Assembly (NCBI GenBank): GCA_002327765.1
Contig: DCUH01000102.1
Span: 1-8,168 of the forward strand
Reading direction: 5' to 3'
Source: a bacterium UBA2219
GTDB taxonomy: Bacteria > Desulfobacterota > Deferrimicrobia > Deferrimicrobiales > Deferrimicrobiaceae
DNA: 8,168 bases
Shown: positions 1 to 6,263 of the stretch, in pieces
How the letters are laid out: each line of letters begins with the position of its first letter
How positions within the stretch are numbered: the first letter of the stretch is position 1
Notes under the pieces: model-generated
Seen by the model: only the letters and a program-made list of their open reading frames with translations
Database searches by the model: none
Told to the model about the DNA's origin: nothing
Position numbers and translations under genes: made by a program

Positions 1-887
1 TCGAGGAAGATCGTCCCGCCGTTGGCCTCCTCGAAGCGCCCCTTGCGCTCGTCGACCGCCCCCGTGAAGGCGCCGCGCCGGTGGCCGAACAGCTCGGACT
101 CGAGGAGCGTCTCCGGGAGGGCGGCGCAGTTGACGGCGATGAACGGCCGTTCCGCCCGCGGGCCCCCCTGGTGGATCGCGCGGGCGATCATCTCCTTCCC
201 CGTCCCGCTCTCCCCCCGCAGCAGCACGGTGGCGCGCGACGACGCAACGCTGGTCACCGCGGCGAAGACCTCCTGCATCCGCTTGCTCTGCCCGATGATG
301 CTCTCGATCCGGTACGTCTTCCGGATCGTCTTCTCGAACTCGCGCCGCTGGCGGCGGAACTCCTCCTGCAGCCGCTCGATCGCCTTGTTTAGCTTGATCG
401 ACTGCCCGATGAGGGCGCCGACCACGGCCAGCGTGCGCGCGTCGCTTTCCAGCGAGCGGCCCTCCGCCGCCCCGCTCCGCTCGGCGGCGATCACCCCCAG
501 CGTCTCCGAGCCGATGCGGATGGGTACGGCCACGTAGGAAATCGGGGTCCCCGGCGATTTCCCGTGGGCCCGGGACTTGTCGAGGAACGTGGGCTCCTTC
601 CGGGCGTCGGGGATGGCGATCGGGCTGCCGGTCTTCATCGTCTTGCCGACGATCCCCTCGCCCCAGACGTACCGGGCCCGCTCGCGCTGCTCCGACGTAT
701 ACCCGGCCGCCACCGCCATGCGGATCTCGCGCGTGGCCTCGTCGGGGCGGAAGATGGCGGCGCGGTCGAACCCCAGGAAGCTCTGGAGCGTGCGAAGGGT
801 GATCCCCAGCGCACGCTCCAGGTTCTGCGTCGATGTGAGGATCTTGGCCACCTCGTGGATGGCCGCGATCTCGGCTCTTTGCTGCAC
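1..887 (-). CDS. NifA-like sigma-54-dependent transcriptional activator (GAF-AAA+), C-terminus beyond window
   Basis: Enhancer-binding activator that would use ATP hydrolysis to open promoters held by sigma-54 RNA polymerase. I translated 295 codons of the minus strand. Residues about 5-165 are a NifA-type GAF sensor domain (WGEGIVGK at 75-82, then a VAVPI strand). Residues about 165-190 are a charged helical linker. The AAA+ domain follows, with Walker A GESGTGKE at 225-232 and the sigma-54-contacting GAFTGA loop at 272-277. The window ends at GGTIFL, just before the Walker B acid, so the rest of the ATPase and the expected helix-turn-helix lie outside. The start is a GTG preceded by AAGGGA at six-base spacing; the frame stays open upstream, so a longer start is possible. 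It lies 38 bp downstream of the cytochrome gene on the same strand, so the two may be cotranscribed. The family is sure. A role in nitrogen fixation cannot be concluded. Confidence 0.9.
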   Translation of the reverse strand, partial: MQQRAEIAAIHEVAKILTSTQNLERALGITLRTLQSFLGFDRAAIFRPDEATREIRMAVAAGYTSEQRERARYVWGEGIVGKTMKTGSPIAIPDARKEPTFLDKSRAHGKSPGTPISYVAVPIRIGSETLGVIAAERSGAAEGRSLESDARTLAVVGALIGQSIKLNKAIERLQEEFRRQRREFEKTIRKTYRIESIIGQSKRMQEVFAAVTSVASSRATVLLRGESGTGKEMIARAIHQGGPRAERPFIAVNCAALPETLLESELFGHRRGAFTGAVDERKGRFEEANGGTIFL

Positions 888-925
888 GCGGAATCCCTTC
901 AGGCGGCGATCGTCACGGTGCGCCC

Positions 926-1378
926 CTATTTCTCGGGCGCCTTGATCGCCTCAAGCTCCTTCTCGCTGAGTTCCTTTTTCCTTTTCAGGGTCCAGTTGCC
1001 GACCCATTTCTTGAAGGTCTCGAGGTTCGCTTTCCTCTCCGCATCCGTTTTCCCGAGGTACTGGTACATGTTCCCCGGCTTCCCGTCCTTGGTGTTCGTC
1101 CCGTCGTCGAGCCTTCTCATCAGGGCCCCGGCGTCGGATCCCTTGACCACGACCATCAGGTTCGCGTAGCTGTCGTACCTGGGCCCCTTCATCTTTTTCT
1201 TGTACCCTTCCTTGTCCTTGTCGAATTCCTCCATCGTGGGCGACCGCTGACCGTGGCAGAGGAGGCACCGGGCTTCGATGATCCCCTTGATGTCCTTCTC
1301 GTAGGTGACGGCCTGGGCGGCGAAGGATGGAGCGGCCACAAGCAGGGCGAGAAGCGTCGATACGATTGTGATAATCAT
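926..1378 (-). CDS. Secreted monohaem cytochrome c
   Basis: Small periplasmic c-type cytochrome, 150 residues. Residues 1-20 form a signal peptide: a hydrophobic stretch IITIVSTLLALLVAAPSFA with an Ala-rich cleavage region (SFA/AQA). A single haem-binding CLLCH lies at 38-42. The remainder is Lys/Glu-rich and ends KAPEK. Several Met residues could be the distal haem ligand; none can be chosen by eye. The start at 1378 is preferred over an in-frame ATG at 1441 because it places the signal peptide at the N-terminus and has GGGAGG upstream, and because the longer start would overlap the putative promoter. It would be matured by the cytochrome c haem lyase machinery after Sec export. Its electron partners are unknown. 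The NifA-like activator follows directly on the same strand. The secreted haem c assignment is firm; the precise subfamily is not recognised. Confidence 0.88.
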   Translation of the reverse strand: MIITIVSTLLALLVAAPSFAAQAVTYEKDIKGIIEARCLLCHGQRSPTMEEFDKDKEGYKKKMKGPRYDSYANLMVVVKGSDAGALMRRLDDGTNTKDGKPGNMYQYLGKTDAERKANLETFKKWVGNWTLKRKKELSEKELEAIKAPEK

Positions 1379-1398
1379 CCCTGAAGGACCTCCCGTAG

Positions 1399-1427
1399 GT
1401 ATTTTTCCCGATGATCCATCCTGACAA
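1399..1427 (-). promoter_or_regulatory. Possible sigma-70 promoter for the cytochrome gene
   Basis: Reading the minus strand, TTGTCA (5/6 match to the -35 consensus) at 1422-1427 is followed after 17 bases by AAATAC at 1399-1404, a poor -10. A transcript from here would have a short leader carrying GGGAGG ahead of the start at 1378. The weak -10 keeps confidence low. I saw no convincing -24/-12 sigma-54 element in this gap. Confidence 0.25.
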
Positions 1428-1503
1428 ACCGCCCGGAACATCTCAACCGGAAATAATTCCCCGGGGGTCTTTCACCTGCGGCAGCGGGGGATTCCGGCCC
1501 GGG

Positions 1504-1512
1504 TGGTATAAT
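1504..1512 (+). promoter_or_regulatory. Extended -10 promoter for the deoxyhypusine synthase-like gene
   Basis: TATAAT, a perfect -10 hexamer, occupies 1507-1512 and is preceded by TG plus one base, the extended -10 signature. No -35 hexamer is seen at the usual distance, which extended -10 promoters can lack. Transcription would begin near 1519, giving a leader of about 28 bases with a run of five G at 1533-1537 as ribosome binding site for the ATG at 1547. The gap between the divergent cytochrome and this gene (1379-1546) holds no other gene. Confidence 0.55.
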
Positions 1513-1546
1513 CCGACAATATTCCCGTTAATGGGGGCTTTCTCTC

Positions 1547-2648
<1,102 letters not shown>

Positions 2649-2677
<29 letters not shown>

Positions 2678-3212
2678 GAACGATCCCCGCCGACGGGGCC
2701 AGGTGCAGGAGCAGCTTCCCGGCCGCCCAGGCGTCGGCTTCCGCGCGGTGGAACCCGGTCCCGATGCCGAGCTCCCGGCAGATGGCGGGCAGGGAATTGG
2801 AGCGGAACCGGCCCGTGCGGCGGGCCAGCGCCAGCGTGTCCACCACGAGGTTCCCCGGCCAGGCCCCCCCCGCCATGCGGGCCTCGGCGCGCAGGAACGA
2901 GAGGTCGAACGGGGCGTTGTGGAACACCAGCGGGTCGTCCCCCAGGAATTCGAGGATGCCGGGGAAGAGCTCCGCGAAGGGGGGCGCGCCCGCCACCATC
3001 CCGTCGGAGATGCCGTTGACGGCGCTCGCTCCGGGGTCGATGGGACGCAGCGGGTTCACCAGGGAGACGAAGGAGTCGATCACCGATCCGCGGAGGAAGC
3101 GCAGGAAGGCGACCTCGCACACGCGGTGCCCCGCGGCCGCCGAGAGGCCGGTCGTCTCCACGTCCGCCGCGACGTACGGGATCTCCAGGAAACGGTTCGC
3201 TTCGGGCTTCAA
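2649..3212 (-). CDS. DnaQ-like 3'-5' exonuclease (DEDDh family)
   Basis: Metal-dependent 3'-5' exonuclease of the type found in the DNA polymerase III epsilon subunit and in stand-alone proofreading or repair nucleases; 187 residues. Exo I is ADVETTG (Asp17, Glu19). Exo II is FHNAPFD (Asp103). Exo III is FHRAEADA, with His155 and Asp160. Together these complete the DEDDh set. No GIY-YIG, polymerase or helicase domain is attached, so this is a bare nuclease domain and could be an epsilon subunit or an independent nuclease. The chosen start is TTG at 3212, with AGGTGA four bases upstream. No ATG lies close to the domain: the open frame runs back under the SDR gene to 4004, but that extension is unstructured Arg/Pro-rich sequence and is rejected. 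It is divergent from the SDR gene (54-bp gap) and convergent with the DHS-like gene. Confidence 0.88.
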
Positions 3213-3266
3213 TCCTTCACCTGGTGCCGTTGATAGGAAAAAGATACCACCGAACGGGGGCCCCCG

Positions 3267-3971
3267 ATGAAAAACCGGGTTCGGGACGCGCCGGCCGGGA
3301 AGAAAGTCGCCCTGGTCACTGGAGGCGGGCGCCGGATCGGGGCGGAGATCTCCGCCGCCCTCGGGCGGGCGGGGTACGACGTCGTCCTCTCCTACCTGGC
3401 CTCCCGGCGCGAGGCGGAAGGCAAAGCCGCGGAGATCGGCGGGAAGGCGATGCGTCTCGACCTGGCCCGCCCCGCGTCCTTCGCCCGGCTCGCGGCACGG
3501 CTGGCGGCCCGGTACGGGCGGCTGGACCTGCTGGTCCACAACGCGGCCGTCTTCCCCCGGACGCCGCCGGAAACCGTGACCGCCGCCGAATGGGATGCGG
3601 TCTTCGCGGTGAATCTCCGCGGGCCGGCCCTGCTGACCCGGGAGCTGCTCCCGCTGATGCGACGCGCGCCGGAAGGGGCGGGGATCTGCTTCCTCGGGGA
3701 CGCGATGGCCGGGGAGCTCTGGCCGTCCTACCTGCCGTACTGCCTCTCGAAGATCGCGGTCGAGGCGTACGCCAGGGGGCTTTCGGGGACCCTTCCGCCG
3801 GGGATCCGCGTCGGGCTCGTGCGACCGGGGCTGGTCCTCCCGCCGCCGGGGTTCCCGAAGGACCGGTGGGAGCGGCTTCGCCGAAGGAAGGGAGCCGGGC
3901 TTCGCACCGTGCGGGAAATAGTTTGCACCGTGTTGCAATTCGCCGCATCCAAAGTTAGCATTTATCGATAA
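3267..3971 (+). CDS. Short-chain dehydrogenase resembling pteridine reductase / dihydromonapterin reductase
   Basis: NADPH-dependent reductase of the SDR superfamily, 234 residues. The cofactor motif is TGGGRRIG at 18-25; the double Arg is typical of the FolM/PTR1 branch. HNAAVF at 91-96 replaces the classical NNAG. The active site reads Asp145, Tyr158, Lys162: the DAMA...YCLSK pattern, with Asp in place of the usual SDR Ser, matches pteridine reductase PTR1. The likely reaction is reduction of dihydropterins (dihydromonapterin or dihydrofolate to the tetrahydro form); the substrate is inferred. The C-terminus is odd. PTR1 and FolM continue with a TGxxxxVDGG segment, but this protein stops at FAASKVSIYR, so about 12-15 residues are missing, and the DNA turns less GC-rich there. 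The ATG has GGGGG six bases upstream. Family confident, substrate moderate. Confidence 0.85.
   Translation: MKNRVRDAPAGKKVALVTGGGRRIGAEISAALGRAGYDVVLSYLASRREAEGKAAEIGGKAMRLDLARPASFARLAARLAARYGRLDLLVHNAAVFPRTPPETVTAAEWDAVFAVNLRGPALLTRELLPLMRRAPEGAGICFLGDAMAGELWPSYLPYCLSKIAVEAYARGLSGTLPPGIRVGLVRPGLVLPPPGFPKDRWERLRRRKGAGLRTVREIVCTVLQFAASKVSIYR
3933..3961 (+). promoter_or_regulatory. Putative promoter of the rubredoxin-flavodiiron operon
   Basis: TTGCAA (4/6 to -35) at 3933-3938 is followed by a 17-bp spacer and TAGCAT (4/6 to -10, with the key T-A and final T) at 3956-3961. It lies in the only AT-leaning stretch before the first rubredoxin, inside the 3' end of the SDR gene. It would give a leader of about 35 bases carrying the GAGGAG ribosome site. 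No operator motif was recognised. Confidence 0.35.
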
Positions 3972-4002
3972 CCAATTCCGGGTTTGGAGAGGAGATTCCC
4001 GC

Positions 4003-4164
4003 ATGAAACAGTACAGGTGCAGCGTCTGCGGCTACGTCTACGATCCCGCGAACGGCGATCCGAACAACGGCGTGCCGCCGGGAACCCCCTTCGACAAGCT
4101 GCCGGCCGACTGGGTCTGCCCGCTCTGCGGCGTGGGCAAGGAAGAATTCGAGGAAGTGAAGTAA
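4003..4164 (+). CDS. Rubredoxin 1
   Basis: Small cytoplasmic one-electron carrier, 53 residues, normal length for the family. A single iron is bound by four cysteines in two loops: CSVCG (Cys6, Cys9) and CPLCG (Cys39, Cys42). The core YVYDP-NGDP-GTPF and DWVCP motifs are intact. The ATG follows AGGAG with eight-base spacing. It is the first gene of a run of three rubredoxins and a flavodiiron protein and differs from the second at 15 and the third at 14 of 53 positions. It carries Leu41 where the other two carry Lys. Expected role: carrying electrons from an NAD(P)H-rubredoxin reductase to the flavodiiron protein. Which of the three rubredoxins is the preferred donor cannot be read from sequence. 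Confidence 0.97.
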   Translation: MKQYRCSVCGYVYDPANGDPNNGVPPGTPFDKLPADWVCPLCGVGKEEFEEVK

Positions 4165-4216
4165 ATAGGATAACGGCAGTCGTTTCATATAGACCCCTCC
4201 CGAAAGGAGCGATCCC

Positions 4217-4378
4217 ATGAAACAGTACAGATGCAACGTATGCGGATGGATCTACGACCCGGCGAAAGGCGACCCCGACGGCGGCGTGGCGCCCGGCACC
4301 CCCTTCGAGCAGATTCCCGACACCTGGTACTGCCCGAAGTGCGGCGTGGGCAAGGAAGATTTCGAGGAAGTGAAGTAG
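4217..4378 (+). CDS. Rubredoxin 2
   Basis: Second 53-residue rubredoxin, with iron ligands Cys6/Cys9 (CNVCG) and Cys39/Cys42 (CPKCG). It differs from its neighbours mainly in the central surface stretch, residues 21-38, including Tyr38 just before the third cysteine and an Asp-Thr pair before the conserved Trp37. It starts 52 bp after rubredoxin 1 with a clear AAGGAG ribosome site. A short CTCC/GGAG pairing just upstream could fold over that site, but four base pairs are too weak to call a regulatory hairpin. It is cotranscribed with the flanking rubredoxins by position. The function is the same as for the family: electron transfer, most likely to the flavodiiron protein. Confidence 0.97.
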   Translation: MKQYRCNVCGWIYDPAKGDPDGGVAPGTPFEQIPDTWYCPKCGVGKEDFEEVK

Positions 4379-4434
4379 CGAAGTACCTTACGGCCCCGAC
4401 AACAACCCCGTTTTTCCAAGAAAGGAGCGAGCCG

Positions 4435-4596
4435 ATGAAATCATACAGATGCAACGTATGCGGTTGGGTCTACGACCCCGCGAAGGGGGACCCAGAGCAC
4501 GGCGTGCCGGCGGGCACCCCCTGGGAAAAGGTTCCGGCCGACTGGATCTGCCCGAAGTGCGGCGTGGGCAAGGAAGATTTCGAGGAAGAAAAGTGA
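4435..4596 (+). CDS. Rubredoxin 3, translationally coupled to the flavodiiron protein
   Basis: Third 53-residue rubredoxin, again with all four iron ligands (Cys6, Cys9, Cys39, Cys42). It has Trp30 where the other two and most rubredoxins have Phe, plus Trp11 and Trp37 in the aromatic core. It shares a 41-base identical block and the same GAAAGGAGCGA ribosome-site context with rubredoxin 2, evidence of tandem duplication. Its TGA stop overlaps the GTG start of the flavodiiron gene (GTGA), so ribosomes finishing this gene can restart on the next. Of the three, it is the best positional candidate for the dedicated electron donor to the flavodiiron protein. Confidence 0.97.
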   Translation: MKSYRCNVCGWVYDPAKGDPEHGVPAGTPWEKVPADWICPKCGVGKEDFEEEK

Positions 4597-5801
4597 CCAA
4601 GACCCTGACAAAAGACATCTTCTACGTCGGCGTCAACGATCCCGGGTTGACCCATTTCGACATCGTCATTCCGACCGAGTGCGGGACGACATACAATTCC
4701 TATCTCGTGAAGGGCACGGAGAAGACCGCCCTGATCGACTGCGTGAAGAGGAGCTTCGCCGACGGCTGGTTCGGGAACATCGGCGGGATCGTTCCCCCCG
4801 AGAAGGTCGACTGCCTGATCGTCAACCACTCGGAGCCCGACCACGCGGGCGGGATCGTCGACCTCCTGAAGCGCAACCCGAAGATCGCCGTCTACCTGAC
4901 CCGCTCCGCCAAGACGTTCATCGACAACATCGTGAACGGGCCGTACGACGCGCACGTCGTCGAGGACAACCAGGAGCTGTCCCTCGGCGGGAAGACGCTG
5001 CGGTTCATGGTCCAGCCGTTCCTCCACTGGCCCGACACGATGATGACCTACGCGGTGGAGGACCGGGTCCTCTTCTCGTGCGACTTCCTCGGGCGCCACT
5101 TCGCCACCGAGAAAGTCTTCGACGACGAGCTGGAGCAGACCGAAAAGCTGCACAACGCGATGGTCGTGTACAACAGCATGATCTTCCGGCCGTTCAAGGA
5201 GCAGGTCCTCCAGGGGTGCGAGCGGATCAAGGACCTGCCGATCGCGATGGTCGCGCCGTCCCACGGGCCGGTGCTCCGGAAGAGCTGGCGCGACGCCTGG
5301 GCGTTCTACCGGGACCGGGCGGCCCTGCCGCTGGAGAAGCGGAAGAACGAAAGACAGGTGGCCATCATCTACGTTTCCGCCTACGGGAACACGACCATGA
5401 TGGCGAAGAAGGTGGCCGAGGGGGTGGCCGCGGCGGGGCTGAAGCCGAAGCTGGTCAACGCCGCGGAAGTGTCGATCCACCAGATCCTCGACGACCTCGA
5501 CGAGTCGATCGGGTTCCTGGTCGGCGCGCCGACGCTCAACAGCAACCTCCCCGAGCCGATCTACTCCATGCTCGGGTACCTGGTCGTCCTGAACGTGAAG
5601 GGGCTCACTTCTTCCGCCTTCGGCTCGTTCGGCTGGAGCGGGGAGGCGACCAAGATCGTCACGGACATCATGGCCGCCATGCGGATCAAGGTGTTCCCCG
5701 AGCCGATCAAGTTCAAGATGACGCCGACCGAGGCGGATCTTGCGACCTGCTTCGAGTTCGGGAAGAAGTACGGGGAGGCCGTGGGGGGGAAGGCGGCGTA
5801 A
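4593..5801 (+). CDS. fprA: Flavodiiron protein (rubredoxin:oxygen/nitric oxide oxidoreductase, FprA/ROO family)
   Basis: Soluble cytoplasmic enzyme that reduces O2 to water, or NO to N2O, using electrons from rubredoxin; 402 residues, class A length. The N-terminal metallo-beta-lactamase-like domain (about 1-250) carries the diiron ligands His79, Glu81 and Asp83 in HSEPDH, then His145 (FLHWPD), Asp164 (SCDFLG) and His224 (PSHGP), so the site is complete. The C-terminal flavodoxin domain (about 254-400) begins QVAIIYVSAYGNTT, whose SAYGNT loop (262-267) binds the FMN phosphate. There is no fused rubredoxin or flavin reductase domain, so it needs separate partners; three rubredoxins precede it. 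The start is GTG inside the stop of rubredoxin 3, with GAGG eight bases upstream. A longer upstream frame is a shadow over the rubredoxin. Whether O2 or NO is preferred cannot be decided from sequence. Confidence 0.96.
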   Translation: MTKTLTKDIFYVGVNDPGLTHFDIVIPTECGTTYNSYLVKGTEKTALIDCVKRSFADGWFGNIGGIVPPEKVDCLIVNHSEPDHAGGIVDLLKRNPKIAVYLTRSAKTFIDNIVNGPYDAHVVEDNQELSLGGKTLRFMVQPFLHWPDTMMTYAVEDRVLFSCDFLGRHFATEKVFDDELEQTEKLHNAMVVYNSMIFRPFKEQVLQGCERIKDLPIAMVAPSHGPVLRKSWRDAWAFYRDRAALPLEKRKNERQVAIIYVSAYGNTTMMAKKVAEGVAAAGLKPKLVNAAEVSIHQILDDLDESIGFLVGAPTLNSNLPEPIYSMLGYLVVLNVKGLTSSAFGSFGWSGEATKIVTDIMAAMRIKVFPEPIKFKMTPTEADLATCFEFGKKYGEAVGGKAA

Positions 5802-5806
5802 CGCCT

Positions 5807-5986
5807 TTACCCGCGGTGCTTGCTTTCGCCGGCCGTTCCTTCCTTGTGGAGGGAACGGTCGGCGTCCTTTTTGACCTGCTGCTGCTCCTGGAGCGCCTCG
5901 CCGCGCACCTTCGCCTTGCAGAGGTCGCAGATCCCCCCCTGGAAGGCGCCCGGCTTCGCGCAGATCATGCAGCGGTGCTTTTCCAT
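5807..5986 (-). CDS. Small Cys4 zinc-ribbon-like protein
   Basis: Predicted 59-residue protein with two CxxC pairs near the N-terminus, CMIC (Cys6, Cys9) and CDLC (Cys20, Cys23), a spacing that would bind one zinc ion. A charged, probably helical tail (KVRGEALQEQQQVKKDADRS) follows. No enzymatic motif is present; a structural zinc knuckle or small adaptor is the most that can be said. The ATG at 5986 has AGAGG only one base away, and an in-frame GTG at 6004 is an alternative start. The 3' half is antisense to the flavodiiron operon terminator, so the last 15 or so residues are probably constrained by that hairpin rather than by protein function. It converges on the flavodiiron gene with a 5-bp gap. 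Function unknown. Confidence 0.6.
   Translation of the reverse strand: MEKHRCMICAKPGAFQGGICDLCKAKVRGEALQEQQQVKKDADRSLHKEGTAGESKHRG
5827..5872 (+). terminator. Rho-independent terminator of the rubredoxin-flavodiiron operon
   Basis: A 17-bp stem (5827-5843 with 5848-5864) containing two G-U pairs and otherwise perfect closes a UUGU loop and is followed by TCCTTTTT (5865-5872). It lies 25 bases after the flavodiiron stop. It works only in the plus direction, since no T run follows on the minus strand. It sits inside the 3' part of the opposing small gene at 5807-5986. Confidence 0.88.
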
Positions 5987-5991
5987 GCCTC

Positions 5992-6024
5992 TATTATTCC
6001 ACACGATGCCCGTTTCCGGGCATC
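5992..6024. promoter_or_regulatory. Divergent control region: two-way -10 element plus perfect inverted repeat
   Basis: Between the two divergent small genes lies TATTAT (5/6 -10, plus strand) at 5992-5997. The same bases read AATAAT on the minus strand (5993-5998), preceded there by TGG, an extended -10. Beside it, GATGCCCG (6005-6012) and CGGGCATC (6017-6024) form a perfect 8-bp inverted repeat around TTTC. On the minus-strand reading the loop is GAAA, a stable GNRA tetraloop. The repeat could be an operator or a leader hairpin; no known regulator site was recognised. Confidence 0.45.
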
Positions 6025-6039
6025 TCCCGGAGGGCGGCC

Positions 6040-6258
6040 ATGGAGATCGGTCGGGTCGATGTCGCGGAAGATCTGTTCGAGTGCCCGAAATGCGGGGGCG
6101 GCGGGGGGTTCCACGTCGGCTTCCGCAGGAGGGAGGACCGGCGGTACGAGGTGGTTTTGGTGTGCCCCTCCTGCCGGGTCCGGTTCACCGTGGGGGAGTT
6201 CCTGATTCCCACCGGCGAGGAGCGGCCCTATATCCACGAGATGGACGGGACCCCGTAG
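6040..6258 (+). CDS. Small Cys4 zinc-ribbon protein
   Basis: Predicted 72-residue protein. CPKC (Cys15, Cys18) and CPSC (Cys42, Cys45) flank a Gly-rich turn and a two-strand segment (RYEVVLVCPSC), the layout of a zinc ribbon. The C-terminal part (FLIPTGEERPYIHEM) has no known motif. The ATG has GGAGGG five bases upstream, a strong ribosome site. It is divergent from the other small Cys4 gene across a 53-bp gap and convergent with the FAD oxidoreductase, with 5 bp between stops. A zinc-ribbon adaptor is likely on motif grounds. Binding of iron, as in the nearby rubredoxins, is possible but less likely because the surrounding rubredoxin core is absent. Function unknown. Confidence 0.68.
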   Translation: MEIGRVDVAEDLFECPKCGGGGGFHVGFRRREDRRYEVVLVCPSCRVRFTVGEFLIPTGEERPYIHEMDGTP

Positions 6259-6263
6259 CGCGG

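Larger units (their letters stand above)
4202..4596 (+). repeat. Tandem gene duplication (ribosome site plus rubredoxin 2 and 3)
   Basis: GAAAGGAGCGA occurs at 4202-4212 and 4420-4430, each four bases before an ATG. A 41-base block is identical at 4330-4370 and 4548-4588 (from the third cysteine codon region to near the stop). The unit length is 218 bp, nearly the same as the 214-bp step from rubredoxin 1 to rubredoxin 2. The duplicated unit therefore includes the ribosome site, and the central parts of the genes have diverged more than the ends. Confidence 0.8.

Noticed and set aside
22..945. Plus-strand open frames over positions 22-945
   Set aside because: They are antisense to the sigma-54 activator, whose Walker A and GAFTGA motifs are unmistakable on the minus strand.
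1379..1441. Longer cytochrome start at 1441
   Set aside because: It would put 21 polar residues ahead of the signal peptide and overlap the promoter-like sequence; the start at 1378 has a ribosome site and a normal signal peptide.
3256..3265. GGGGGCCCCC palindrome before the SDR start
   Set aside because: A short, pure G/C palindrome is expected by chance in such GC-rich DNA; its G run serves adequately as the ribosome site.
3213..4004. Upstream extension of the exonuclease frame under the SDR gene
   Set aside because: The extension is unstructured and lies antisense to a clear SDR. The DEDDh domain begins right after the TTG at 3212, which has its own ribosome site.
4197..4209. CTCC/GGAG pairing over the rubredoxin 2 ribosome site
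   Set aside because: Only four base pairs with a five-base loop; too weak to claim a regulatory hairpin.
4003..4596. Periodic repeats of about 215 bp that might suggest a repeat array or CRISPR
   Set aside because: The repeats are three intact rubredoxin genes with ribosome sites, not short direct repeats with unique spacers.
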